This document shows, in pieces, positions 53,345 through 62,416 of a stretch of 64,000 nt of DNA. Source of the stretch: Burkholderia sp. BCC0322 (GTDB lineage: Bacteria > Pseudomonadota > Gammaproteobacteria > Burkholderiales > Burkholderiaceae); NCBI RefSeq assembly GCF_902833045.1, contig NZ_CADFDU010000011.1, positions 1-64,000 on the forward strand, read 5' to 3'. Under the pieces are notes generated by a model. The model saw nothing but the letters and a program-made list of their open reading frames with translations. It made no database searches and was not told the origin of the DNA. The position numbers and the translations under genes are program-made. The stretch's first letter is position 1. Each line of letters starts with the position of its first letter.

Positions 53345-55903
53345 TCAGTCGAGCGGCCAGACCTCGCGGCTTGCTGCCCTTACCGCCTGCGCCGAATCGA
53401 GTGCGAGCAGATCCTGCGCGCGCTGACGGCACAACTGGTAATCGAGACGGCGCACCCGCGCCTTGATGCCCGGCACCGACACCGGGTCGACCGACAGTTC
53501 GGTCACGCCGAGGCCAACCAGAATCGGCACCGCGAGCGGATCGCCGCCGAGCGCGCCGCACACGCCGACCCACTTGCCGTGCTTCGCGGCGCCGCGCACC
53601 GCGATGTCGATCAGGCGCAGCACGGCCGGATGCAGGCCGTCGGATTGCGCGGCCAGGTCGGCCTGGCAGCGGTCCATCGCGAGCGTGTACTGCGTCAGGT
53701 CGTTGGTGCCGATCGACAGGAAATCCGCGTGCTGCGCGAGCTGGTCGGCCAGCAGCGCGGCCGACGGCACCTCGACCATCACGCCGACTTCGATCGGCTC
53801 GGTGCGGCCCTGTGCGCGCGCGAATTCGTCGATACGCTTTCTCAACCGCACGAGCTCGCCCGCGTCGGTGACCATCGGCAGCAGGATGCGCACCGCGCCG
53901 AACGGCTTCACCGCGAGCAGGCCTTGCAATTGATCGTCGAGCAGGTCGGGGCGCACCTGCGCGAGGCGGATGCCGCGCAGGCCGAGCGCCGGGTTCGGTT
54001 CGGGCGGCAGCGTCAGGTAGTCGACCTCCTTGTCGGCGCCGACGTCGAGCGTGCGGATGATCGCCGTGCGGCCCTGCAATGCGTCGACGATCGACTGGTA
54101 GCTCTGCTGGTGTTCGACGACCGTCGGTGCAGCCTGGCGATGGATGAACATCAGTTCGGTACGCAGCAGGCCGACCGCGTCTGCGCCGTTGTCGACCGCG
54201 GTGTTCGCGTCGTCGAGCGTCGCGATGTTCGCGGCGACCTCGATCGCACGGCCATCGACGGTCGAGGCGGCAACGCCCGCCAGTTGCCGGTTCGCCTCGC
54301 GCACGCCGTCCAGGCGCTGGCGCTCGTGCCGCGCGCGCTCGACGTCGAGTGCGGTCGGCGCGTGCTCGAGCCGGCCCGCGCTTGCATCGACGACGACCTG
54401 CGTGCCGTCCGGAATCGCGTACAGTGCATCGCCGACCGCGACCAGCGCCGGAATGCCGAGCTGCCGCGCGATGATCGCCGCATGCGACGTCGCGCCGCCG
54501 CGCGCCATCACGAGCGCGGTCACGCGCTCGCGATCGAGCGACGACAGGTCGGACGGCGTGAACTCCTCGGCCGCGAGCACGGCCTCGTCCGGCAGCGCAC
54601 GCGCGGCGCCGTTCGTATGACCGAGCGCGCGCAGCACGCGCTTCTCGATGTCGCGCAGGTCGGCTGCGCGTTCGGCAAGCAGCGCGTCGTCGAGCTTCGA
54701 CAGCGTGTCGATCTGCGTGCGGATCGTCGCGCGCCATGCGAAGCCTGCGCTCTTGCCGAGGCTGATCAGGTCGCGTGCCGCGTCGATCAGCGTCGGATCC
54801 TCCAGCAGCACGCGATGCACCGCGAAGATGCCCGCTTCGCCGACCGCGCCGCGCGCCGATGCGTTGCGCACCGTTTCGTCGAGTTCCGCATCGACGGCCT
54901 TCAGCGCCTGGTCGAGCTGACGGCTTTCCGTGGCCGGCGTGCCGGATGCCTGCTCGGGCGGCACGATTTCCGCGTCGTCGAGACGCACCAGCGTGCCGAC
55001 CGCGATGCCGGGCGCCGCGCACACACCCGCGAGCGTGTTCGGGTCGATCGGCGCGCCGACGTTGCGCGCGACCGTCTGCGGCGCGGGCGACCTCAGCCGC
55101 GCCGGCTTTTCCTCGACTTCGCCGTGCGCTTCGCGCAACAGCTCGTGCTCGACCGCATCGACGGCCTGCTGCGCGTGCGCGCCGCGGCCGACCAGTTCGA
55201 CCGTCGCGCCTTCCCCGGCGCCGAGGCCGAGCAGGCCGACGACGCTCGCGATCGATGCCTTGCGGCCGTCGAACAGCACGTCGACGCTTGCGTCGAGCCC
55301 GCGCACGGCTTCACGCGCACGCGCGGCCGGCCGCGCATGCAGGCCGCCCGGCTGCGCCAGCACGATTTCGCGGCGCACTTCGTTGTGCGCGGCGGCGCCG
55401 ACCTGCGCCGCCTGCGCGGCCGCTTCGCCCTTGCCGCGCAACGCCAGCAGCGGCGTCTCGCCGGCCGTCGCGAAACCGCTGGCGCGCTCGACGACCTCGA
55501 ACGCATCCGAGTTCGCGATCGCGATCACCGACACGAGCGAATGCGCACTGCGCGCCACCGCGTCCTGGTCGAACTCGATCAGCAGCGTGCCCGCCTCGAC
55601 ACGCGCGCCGGCCTCGACGTGCGCGATGAAGCCCTGCCCGTTCAGCTCAACGGTGTCGATGCCGATGTGCAGCAGGACCTCCGCACCTTGCGGCGTCGTG
55701 ATCGTCACGGCATGGCCCGTGCGTGCGAGATGCGACACGACGCCCGCGCACGGCGCGACGAGCTGGCCCGCGAGCGGGTCGATGCCGATGCCGTCGCCGA
55801 ACATGCCGCCGGAGAACACCGGATCGGGTACGTCGGCCAGCGCGACGATCGGCCCCGTCAACGGGGCAAGCAGGACGATCTGATCGGGGGTGGGGCTCTT
55901 CAA
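53345..55903 (-). CDS. nagF: PTS triple fusion IIA(Glc-type)-HPr-Enzyme I
   Basis: Carries phosphate from PEP to NagE within one polypeptide. It has 852 residues from the TTG at 55903. Residues ~5-150 are IIA of the glucose family (phospho-His79 in LLHIGIDTV, accessory His64); ~177-260 are HPr with His189 in GGLHARPAA; ~290-850 are Enzyme I with His474 in GGATSHAAI and PEP-binding MVEVPSAAL and SIGTNDLTQY. In the late VCGALGGD motif Ala stands where EI usually has Glu. The TTG has GAGGAG 6 bases upstream; an in-frame ATG at 55927 lacks a site. Confidence 0.93.
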   Translation of the reverse strand: MKSPTPDQIVLLAPLTGPIVALADVPDPVFSGGMFGDGIGIDPLAGQLVAPCAGVVSHLARTGHAVTITTPQGAEVLLHIGIDTVELNGQGFIAHVEAGARVEAGTLLIEFDQDAVARSAHSLVSVIAIANSDAFEVVERASGFATAGETPLLALRGKGEAAAQAAQVGAAAHNEVRREIVLAQPGGLHARPAARAREAVRGLDASVDVLFDGRKASIASVVGLLGLGAGEGATVELVGRGAHAQQAVDAVEHELLREAHGEVEEKPARLRSPAPQTVARNVGAPIDPNTLAGVCAAPGIAVGTLVRLDDAEIVPPEQASGTPATESRQLDQALKAVDAELDETVRNASARGAVGEAGIFAVHRVLLEDPTLIDAARDLISLGKSAGFAWRATIRTQIDTLSKLDDALLAERAADLRDIEKRVLRALGHTNGAARALPDEAVLAAEEFTPSDLSSLDRERVTALVMARGGATSHAAIIARQLGIPALVAVGDALYAIPDGTQVVVDASAGRLEHAPTALDVERARHERQRLDGVREANRQLAGVAASTVDGRAIEVAANIATLDDANTAVDNGADAVGLLRTELMFIHRQAAPTVVEHQQSYQSIVDALQGRTAIIRTLDVGADKEVDYLTLPPEPNPALGLRGIRLAQVRPDLLDDQLQGLLAVKPFGAVRILLPMVTDAGELVRLRKRIDEFARAQGRTEPIEVGVMVEVPSAALLADQLAQHADFLSIGTNDLTQYTLAMDRCQADLAAQSDGLHPAVLRLIDIAVRGAAKHGKWVGVCGALGGDPLAVPILVGLGVTELSVDPVSVPGIKARVRRLDYQLCRQRAQDLLALDSAQAVRAASREVWPLD

Positions 55904-55942
55904 CTGGGACTCCTCGGCGCGTCTCATCGGCGGTCTCGGCTA

Positions 55943-56968
55943 TCAGTGCGTTTCGGTGACTTTGTTCAGGTGGCGCGGCGTGTCGGGATTGCGGCCGCGC
56001 GCGACGGCGAGATCCGCCGCCATCACGTAGAACGAAAGAATGGCGGCGATCGGGTCGAGCGCCGGATGGGCGGACTGCGCGAGCGGCAGCACCGTGCCCG
56101 ATGTGCCGGGCGTGCCGGCGGGCGCCGCGAGCAGCACGGCGGCGCCGCGGGCGCGCATGTCTTCGGCGAGCTGCAGCAGGCCGGCCTGCTCGGGCCCCGG
56201 CGGCGCGAACACGAGCAGCGGATAGTCGCGGTCGATCAGCTCCATCGGGCCGTGACGGACTTCGGCGCTCGAGAACGCCTCGGCCTGGATGCCGGACGTT
56301 TCCTTCAGCTTCAGCGCGGCTTCCTGCGCGATCGCGAGGCCCAGGCCGCGGCCGATCACGATCATCCGTTCGACGCCCGCCAGCGCGGCAACGGCCTGCG
56401 ACCAATCGAGCTGGCCGGCTCGCGCGAGCACGTCGGGCAGACCGCGCAGCGCGGTCATCAGCGCGGCGTCGCGCTGCCAGTAGGCCACGATCTGCGCGGA
56501 CAGCGACAGCATCGCGATATAGCTCTTGGTCGCGGCCACCGACAGTTCGGGGCCGGCAAGCAGCGGCAACTGGTGCTCGCACGCATCGGCGAGCGGCGAC
56601 GGCAGCACGTTCACGGCGGCGACGGTGCGCGCGCCGGCTTCGCGCAGCGCGGCCATCGTGTTGACGAGATCGGGGCTCTTGCCCGACTGGGAGAACGCGA
56701 TCGCGAGCTGGTCCTGCACCTTCAGCGGCGCCTGCTGCAGCGTCGCGACCGACATCGGCAGCGACGCGACCGGCACGCCGAGGCGACTCATCGTCAGGCT
56801 CGCGAAATAGCTCGCGGCGTGATCCGAGCTGCCGCGCGCGACCGTCAGCGCGACGGCCGGCGGGTGATCGAGCAATTGGCCGGCGAGCGCTTCGACGCGC
56901 GTGGTGTCGGCGATCTGCGCGGCGACGACCTGGGCGGACTCGCGCGCTTCCTTAAGCATATTCGACAA
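55943..56968 (-). CDS. nagB-II: SIS-domain glucosamine-6-phosphate deaminase (NagB-II type)
   Basis: 341 residues with two SIS domains like the isomerase half of GlmS (VARGSSDHAASYF, SQSGKSPDLVNTM, KLKETSGIQAEAFSSAEVRHGPME) and no glutaminase domain. Relatives replace classical NagB, converting GlcN-6-P to Fru-6-P and ammonia; the operon with nagA supports this. It starts at a TTG at 56968 with GGAG 6 bases upstream, overlapping nagA by 17 bases; an ATG at 56959 is the alternative. Confidence 0.9.
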   Translation of the reverse strand: MSNMLKEARESAQVVAAQIADTTRVEALAGQLLDHPPAVALTVARGSSDHAASYFASLTMSRLGVPVASLPMSVATLQQAPLKVQDQLAIAFSQSGKSPDLVNTMAALREAGARTVAAVNVLPSPLADACEHQLPLLAGPELSVAATKSYIAMLSLSAQIVAYWQRDAALMTALRGLPDVLARAGQLDWSQAVAALAGVERMIVIGRGLGLAIAQEAALKLKETSGIQAEAFSSAEVRHGPMELIDRDYPLLVFAPPGPEQAGLLQLAEDMRARGAAVLLAAPAGTPGTSGTVLPLAQSAHPALDPIAAILSFYVMAADLAVARGRNPDTPRHLNKVTETH

Positions 56969-58055
56969 TCGATTCTCCTTCGACGTAAGTCGCGGTGAGG
57001 TTCAGGTCGCGATCGAACACCGCGAGGTCGGCCCATGCGCCGCGCTCGAGGCGGCCGCGATCGGCGATGCCGAGGTAGTCGGCCGCATAGCGCGACATCC
57101 GGTTCGACACGTCGGCGATCGGCAGGCCGAGCGACACGAGGTTGCGCAGCGCCTGGTCCATCGTCAGCGTGCTGCCGGCGAGCGTGCCGTCGGCGAGCCG
57201 CACGCCGCCGAGGCACTTCGTCACATGCTGGCTGCCGAGCCGGTACTCGCCGTCGGGCATGCCCGTTGCGGACGTGCTGTCGGTCACGACGTACAGGCGC
57301 GGGATCGCGCGCAGCGCAGCACGAATCGCACCCGGGTGGACGTGCAGCAGGTCAGGGATGATTTCCGCGTATTCGGCATGCGCAAGCGCCGCGCCCACCA
57401 GGCCCGGGTTGCGGTGATGCAGCGGCGACATCGCGTTGAACAGGTGCGTGAAGCCGCATGCGCCGTGCTTGAGCGCGGCCACCGCGTCGTCGTAGGTCGC
57501 GAGCGAATGACCGAGCTGCACGCGCACGCCGCGCGCGGCCATCTCGCCGATGATCTCGATGTGGCCGGCGATCTCCGGCGCGAGCGTGACGACGCGGATC
57601 GGCGCGATCGACAGGTACTTCAGCACTTCGTCGAGCACGGCCGACACGGCCGCGTCGGGCTGCGCGCCGAGCTTGCCGGGGTTGATGTACGGGCCTTCGA
57701 GGTGCACGCCGAGCACGCGCGCGCCGCCCGGCGTGCGGGTGCGTGCAACGCTGCCGAGGTTGCCGACGACTTTCATCAGTTCGTCGCGCGGCGCGGTCAT
57801 CGTCGTCGCGAGCAGGCTCGTCGTGCCGAATTGCGCGTGCGTGCGGGCGATCGTCTCGATCGCGTCGCCGCCTTCCATCACGTCGGCGCCGCCGCCGCCG
57901 TGCACGTGCAGGTCGATGAAGCCGGGCAGGATGTAAGGCGCGTCGTTCTTCGCGGGATCGACGGGCTTGCCGTCGAGGGTCGTGATGCGGCCGTTCTCGC
58001 TATCGAGCGAACCGTGAATCCAGCCGTCGGGGGTAAGGATGTTTCCAGTCAGCAT
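56952..58055 (-). CDS. nagA: N-acetylglucosamine-6-phosphate deacetylase
   Basis: Hydrolyses GlcNAc-6-P to GlcN-6-P and acetate. It has 367 residues, amidohydrolase fold: metal site PGFIDLHVHGGGG near residue 46, VLGVHLEGPYINPGKLGA, LGHSLAT, FTHLFNAMSPLHHR and VTDSTSATGMPDGEY. I chose the ATG at 58055 (AAGAG upstream) over the ATG at 58106. It overlaps the deaminase gene and lies 98 bases after the regulator. Confidence 0.97.
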   Translation of the reverse strand: MLTGNILTPDGWIHGSLDSENGRITTLDGKPVDPAKNDAPYILPGFIDLHVHGGGGADVMEGGDAIETIARTHAQFGTTSLLATTMTAPRDELMKVVGNLGSVARTRTPGGARVLGVHLEGPYINPGKLGAQPDAAVSAVLDEVLKYLSIAPIRVVTLAPEIAGHIEIIGEMAARGVRVQLGHSLATYDDAVAALKHGACGFTHLFNAMSPLHHRNPGLVGAALAHAEYAEIIPDLLHVHPGAIRAALRAIPRLYVVTDSTSATGMPDGEYRLGSQHVTKCLGGVRLADGTLAGSTLTMDQALRNLVSLGLPIADVSNRMSRYAADYLGIADRGRLERGAWADLAVFDRDLNLTATYVEGESIVEYA

Positions 58056-58153
58056 GACGTTCTCTTGATGATCTGGTGACGCGGGCATCCGCGTCGTGAT
58101 TTGCAAATCCGTGTCGTTGCTTCACGCGGGTCGCGCGCGGGCAGTCTCGCGCG

Positions 58154-58888
58154 TCAGCGTTTCAGTTCGGCGACGAAGTCGTAGTAGTCGTCGCGGCAAT
58201 ACGTTTCACTCACTTCGATCGCGCGCTGGTCGGCGCCGTAGCCGACCCGCGTGATCACCAGCAGCGCCGAACCCGGCTTCACCGCCATCCATTTCGCGAT
58301 CGCGTGGGTCGCGTTCGCCGCGCGAAAGTGCTGCAGCGCGCGCACGACGGTCATCCCGCGCGCTTCGAGGTATTCGTACAGCGACGCGCCGAGCACCTGC
58401 GGATCGGGCACCACCGCGGCCGGCAGCGTCGAGTGCTCGACGGCCATCACGATGCCGTCCGCGCGGCGCAGCCGTTCGAGCCGCGCCACCGTCGCGCCGG
58501 GCGCGAGGCCGAGACGCGTGATCTCGTCGCGGTTTGCGGCGCGCAGCGTGCGCGACAGCCACACCGAATCGGGCACGAAGCCGCGCTGCCGCATCTTCGC
58601 GGTGAAGCCGACGAGACGCGACAGCGGATCGGCAACGCGCGGCGTGATGAAGCTGCCCGCCCCGCGCGCCCGCTTGATCAGCCCCTGCTCGACCAGCAGC
58701 GCGAGTGCGCGACGGGCCGTGATCCGCGACACGCCGACCGACACCGACAGCAGCCGCTCCGACGGCAGCGCCTCACCGGCCCGCCACGCGCCGGCGTGGA
58801 TCGCACTCGCCAGGTTGCGCGCGAGCTGCAGATAAAGCGGCGTGTCGCTGAGGGGATCGGGCGCCAGTTCGGACCAGCCGGTTTCCAT
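58154..58888 (-). CDS. GntR-family (HutC/UTRA) regulator of GlcNAc use
   Basis: 244 residues: N-terminal winged helix (TPLYLQLARNLASAIHAG, LPSERLLSVSVGVSRITARRAL) and C-terminal UTRA effector domain (VEHSTLPAAVVPDPQ, ALLVITRVGY). This is the NagR/NagQ/DasR type, which usually senses GlcN-6-P or GlcNAc-6-P. The ATG at 58888 has GGAGG; the ATG at 58915 does not. It is first in the nag operon, downstream of a palindrome on the operon's -35 box, so autoregulation is likely. Confidence 0.92.
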   Translation of the reverse strand: METGWSELAPDPLSDTPLYLQLARNLASAIHAGAWRAGEALPSERLLSVSVGVSRITARRALALLVEQGLIKRARGAGSFITPRVADPLSRLVGFTAKMRQRGFVPDSVWLSRTLRAANRDEITRLGLAPGATVARLERLRRADGIVMAVEHSTLPAAVVPDPQVLGASLYEYLEARGMTVVRALQHFRAANATHAIAKWMAVKPGSALLVITRVGYGADQRAIEVSETYCRDDYYDFVAELKR

Positions 58889-58936
58889 GTGCCTCCAGGT
58901 GTCGGACGACGACATCGGGCCGTCGAAAGTGAGGGC

Positions 58937-58964
58937 ATTATATAACCACCATAATACCAGTCAA
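58937..58964 (-). promoter_or_regulatory. Sigma-70 promoter of the nag operon
   Basis: On the minus strand TTGACT (58964-58959), 16-bp spacer, perfect TATAAT (58942-58937), about 50 bases before the regulator ATG. Confidence 0.8.
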
Positions 58965-58977
58965 CGAACTGGTATTA
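58952..58977. promoter_or_regulatory. Operator palindrome of the GntR-type regulator
   Basis: Perfect TAATACCAGT-N6-ACTGGTATTA covering the -35 box of the nag promoter. The arms resemble the ACTGGT-type half-sites of DasR/NagR regulators, so repression by the adjacent GntR protein is the straightforward reading. Confidence 0.85.
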
Positions 58978-59033
58978 GCGGTGCGGAAATCGCCGAAAGC
59001 CTTGCCAGGCAAGCGGTTTAGTTCCAACAAACC

Positions 59034-59164
59034 CTTTGTTTACAACAAAGTATCGGGTAGGGATTTACCCGGATTGGTATGCAAGGGGACAGTTCCAGTA
59101 CGTGTCTCGCCGAGGTTTTGGGCGCGAATATGAGACCTGAATAGAACCAGTTGAGCCGACTGGT
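59034..59164. promoter_or_regulatory. Further dyads and TGGTAT sites between nag operon and dnaE2
   Basis: A dyad CTTTGTT-TAC-AACAAAG (59034-59050), a lone TTGGTATGC (59074-59082), and ACCAGT-N7-ACTGGT (59146-59164), a second operator-like palindrome with a spacer one base longer than the main one. Role unproven; an auxiliary site about 190 bp upstream could support looping. Confidence 0.4.
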
Positions 59165-59206
59165 ATGCCCGGATGGCGGCAGGCGCGCCGCGACCGCCAC
59201 GGTGCG

Positions 59207-62200
59207 TCAGTGGAATTCGCGGCTCGCGGTGCGCAGGCCGCCGAGCAGCGGCGTCAGATCCTCGAAGTGTTGCGCGACGAGGTGCCTCACGTCGCTCACG
59301 ACCTGCCACACGCCGGACACCGCGAGCAACCGTGAATCGAGGGTTTCGCGGCGCTGCCGCGCGAGCAGTTCGGGCCGGACGATCAGGTTCACGCAACCGG
59401 TTTCGTCCTCGAGCGTCATGAACATCACGCCTTTCGCGGTGCCCGGCATCTGCCGCGCGGTCACGAGCCCGCATGCGCGCGCGAGCCGGCCGTCGGGGCG
59501 GTCATGCAATTCGGCCGCGGACGACAGCCGCCGCGCGCGCAGCGCGGGCCGCAGCAGCGCGACGGGATGGCGGTTCAGCGTGAGGCCGGTGGTGTGATAG
59601 TCGGCGAGGATGTCGTCGGCTTCCGACGGCGCGCCGAGTGCGGGCTTCTCGGGTTCGTCGATCGGCGCGGCGGCGAGCAGGTCGCGCTCGGGGGCTGCTG
59701 CAACCGCTTGCCACAGCGCATCCCGGCGATGGCCGGCGAGCGTCGCAAGCGCGTTCGCGGCGGCAAGCGCTTCGAGATCGCGGCGTTCGAGTTGCGCGCG
59801 ACGTGCGAGGGTGTCGACACTGTCGAACGGGCCGGCTGCGCGTGCCGCTTCGATGCGGCGCGCGGCGGCTTCGCCGAGACCGCGCACGAGCGACAGGCCG
59901 AGCCGCACGGCGGGCTGGCCGTGCGGAGGCGGCTGGTCGGGCAGCGCCTCGAGCGATGCTTCCCAGTTGCTTTGCGTCACGTCGATCGGCAGCACCTGCA
60001 CGCCGTGCCGCTTCGCATCCTGCACGAGTTGCGACGGCGGGTAGAAACCCATCGGCTGGCTGTTCAGCAGCGCGGCGAGGAAGATCGCCGGTTCGTGGCA
60101 TTTGAGCCAGCTGCTGGCGTACGCGAGCTTCGCGAAGCTTGCTGCGTGGCTTTCGGGGAATCCGTAATCGCCGAAGCCCTTGATCTGTTCGAAGATCTGT
60201 TCGGCGAAGTCGGGCGGATAGTCGCGCTCGCGCATCCCGTCGACGATCTTGCGGTGATATTTCTCGAGATTGCCCTTGCGCTTCCACGCGGCCATCGCGC
60301 GGCGCAGCTCATCAGCCTCGCCGGGCGTGAAGCCTGCCGCGATCATCGCGATCTGCATCACCTGCTCCTGGAAGATCGGCACGCCGTACGTACGTGCGAG
60401 CGCGGGCTTCAATTCTTCTTTCGGATAACTGACCTTTTCGATTCCCTGGCGCCGTTTCAGATAGGGGTGCACTGCCCCGCCCTGGATCGGCCCCGGCCGC
60501 ACGATCGCCACCTCGATCACCAGATCGTAGTAAGTCTCCGGGCGCAGGCGCGGCAGCATCGACATCTGCGCGCGCGATTCGATCTGGAACACGCCGACTG
60601 TGTCGGCGCGACAGATCATGTCGTAGGTCGCCTTGTCATCCTGTGGAATGTGCTTCAGCGTGAACGGCTCGCCGCCCGGTTCCGGCGGCCCGCGCCATGC
60701 GGTGCGCATGTCGAACGCGCGATGCAGCGCCGACAGCATGCCGAGCGCGAGCACGTCGACCTTCATCAGCTTGAGCGATTCGAGGTCATCTTTATCCCAC
60801 TGGATCACGCGCCGCCCGTCCATTGCGGCGTTCTCGACCGGCACGAGCCGCGTGAGCTTGCCGCGGCTGATCACGAAACCGCCCGAGTGCTGCGACAAGT
60901 GGCGCGGAAAGTTGAGCAGTCGCCCCGACAGTTCGGCCCATGCGCGAATCATCGGCGTCGCCGGGTCGAGCCCGGCCGTCGCGAATTGCTGCAGCAGATC
61001 ACGGCTACCGTCGAACCAGCGATGCCCCTTCGCGACGCGGTCGATCAGCATCGGATCGACACCGAGCGCCTTACCGGTTTCGCGCAGCACGCCGCGCGGA
61101 CGATAGGTCGAAACGGCCGCCGCGAGTGCCGCGCGATCCTTGCCGTATTTCTTGTAGATATGCTGAATCACTTCCTCCCGGCGCTGATGCTCGAAGTCGA
61201 CGTCGATGTCGGGCGGCTCGCCACGCTCCTCGCTGATGAAACGCTCGAACAGCATCGTGCTCTGATCGGGGTCGACCTCGGTGATACCGAGGCAATAGCA
61301 GACAACCGAGTTTGCCGCCGAGCCGCGGCCCTGGCACAGGATGTTCTGGCTGCGCGCGTATTTGACGATGTCGTAGACGGTCAGGAAAAACGGCTCGTAG
61401 CTCAGCTTCGCGATCAGGTCGAGTTCATACCGGATCTGCTTCGCCACTTTCTCCGGAATGCCGTTCGGATAACGCTCGGCCGCACCTGCCCGCGTTTCCT
61501 GTTCCAGATAGCTCGTCGGCGTGAGCCCCTTCGGCACGATCTCGTCGGGATACTCGTAGCGCAGCGAATCCAGTTTGAAATCGCACGTATCGAGAATCGT
61601 GCAAGTCTCCTCGATCTCTGCCGGCGAATACAGCTTCCCGATCCGGTTCCGCGCGCGCAGATGCTGTTCCGCATTCGGCGCGAGCGCATAGCCGCACTCG
61701 GAAACCGGCATGCCGACGCGGATTGCCGTCATCACGTCCTGCAGTTCCTTGCACGAGCGCCGGTGCATCGTCACGTCACCCAGCGCGACGATGCGCACGC
61801 CACGCCGCTCGCCGGCCGCACGAATCTCCTCGCGCTGCGCACCATCCAGCGCGCGCTGCAACTGCACGAGCCCGAGCCGCGCACGTTCGCCGAACGTCGT
61901 GCGAAACCACGCGACCTGCGCATCGAGTACGTCTGCACGCACCGGATACGTGGGCACGAGAATCGCGAAGCAGTCGGGCATGCCGCGCAAGTGGGCAAAC
62001 TCGGCAGGCGGTGCCGACAGCATCCGCGACGTCAGCGTGTAAGTGCCCTTCGGCGACGCCATTCGCCGCCACGAAATCAGCTCGGACAGGTTGCCGTAGC
62101 CCTCGCGGTTCTGCGCGAGCAACACGAGCCCGAACGCGCCGGGGCCCGGATCGTGGCCGGGCGCGACTTCATCCGGCGTGACTTCGAAATACGAACCGAT

Positions 62201-62410
62201 GACGAGCGGCAGCCCTTTCGCCTTCGCCGCGACATGCATGCGCGGCGCGCCCGCGAGCGAACATTCGTCGGTGATCGCGATCCCGCGATAACCGAGCTCG
62301 GACGCACGCTCGACCAGTTCCTCCGCATGCGACGCCCCATGCAGGAACGAAAAGTTCGAACGGCAGAACAACTCCGCGTAATCGGGCAGCCAACTGAATT
62401 CCGCAACCAT
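59207..62410 (-). CDS. dnaE2: Error-prone DNA polymerase DnaE2 (ImuC)
   Basis: C-family polymerase acting in damage-induced mutagenesis with ImuA and ImuB. It has 1067 residues: N-terminal PHP domain (AELFCRSNFSFLHGASHAEEL), polymerase palm with the catalytic acidic motif PDIDVDFEH near residue 400, finger/thumb regions (PIFQEQVMQIA), and a C-terminal OB region (VMFMTLEDETGCVNLIV). It lacks the tau-binding tail of DnaE1. The start lies 6 bases after the imuB stop, so it is the last gene of the imuA-imuB-dnaE2 operon. Confidence 0.97.
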   Translation of the reverse strand: MVAEFSWLPDYAELFCRSNFSFLHGASHAEELVERASELGYRGIAITDECSLAGAPRMHVAAKAKGLPLVIGSYFEVTPDEVAPGHDPGPGAFGLVLLAQNREGYGNLSELISWRRMASPKGTYTLTSRMLSAPPAEFAHLRGMPDCFAILVPTYPVRADVLDAQVAWFRTTFGERARLGLVQLQRALDGAQREEIRAAGERRGVRIVALGDVTMHRRSCKELQDVMTAIRVGMPVSECGYALAPNAEQHLRARNRIGKLYSPAEIEETCTILDTCDFKLDSLRYEYPDEIVPKGLTPTSYLEQETRAGAAERYPNGIPEKVAKQIRYELDLIAKLSYEPFFLTVYDIVKYARSQNILCQGRGSAANSVVCYCLGITEVDPDQSTMLFERFISEERGEPPDIDVDFEHQRREEVIQHIYKKYGKDRAALAAAVSTYRPRGVLRETGKALGVDPMLIDRVAKGHRWFDGSRDLLQQFATAGLDPATPMIRAWAELSGRLLNFPRHLSQHSGGFVISRGKLTRLVPVENAAMDGRRVIQWDKDDLESLKLMKVDVLALGMLSALHRAFDMRTAWRGPPEPGGEPFTLKHIPQDDKATYDMICRADTVGVFQIESRAQMSMLPRLRPETYYDLVIEVAIVRPGPIQGGAVHPYLKRRQGIEKVSYPKEELKPALARTYGVPIFQEQVMQIAMIAAGFTPGEADELRRAMAAWKRKGNLEKYHRKIVDGMRERDYPPDFAEQIFEQIKGFGDYGFPESHAASFAKLAYASSWLKCHEPAIFLAALLNSQPMGFYPPSQLVQDAKRHGVQVLPIDVTQSNWEASLEALPDQPPPHGQPAVRLGLSLVRGLGEAAARRIEAARAAGPFDSVDTLARRAQLERRDLEALAAANALATLAGHRRDALWQAVAAAPERDLLAAAPIDEPEKPALGAPSEADDILADYHTTGLTLNRHPVALLRPALRARRLSSAAELHDRPDGRLARACGLVTARQMPGTAKGVMFMTLEDETGCVNLIVRPELLARQRRETLDSRLLAVSGVWQVVSDVRHLVAQHFEDLTPLLGGLRTASREFH

Positions 62411-62416
62411 CGCCGC

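Noticed and set aside
53579-56998. 1139-codon plus-strand frame opposite the nag genes
   Set aside because: Same GC-bias artefact, overlapping nagF and the deaminase, which have intact catalytic motifs.
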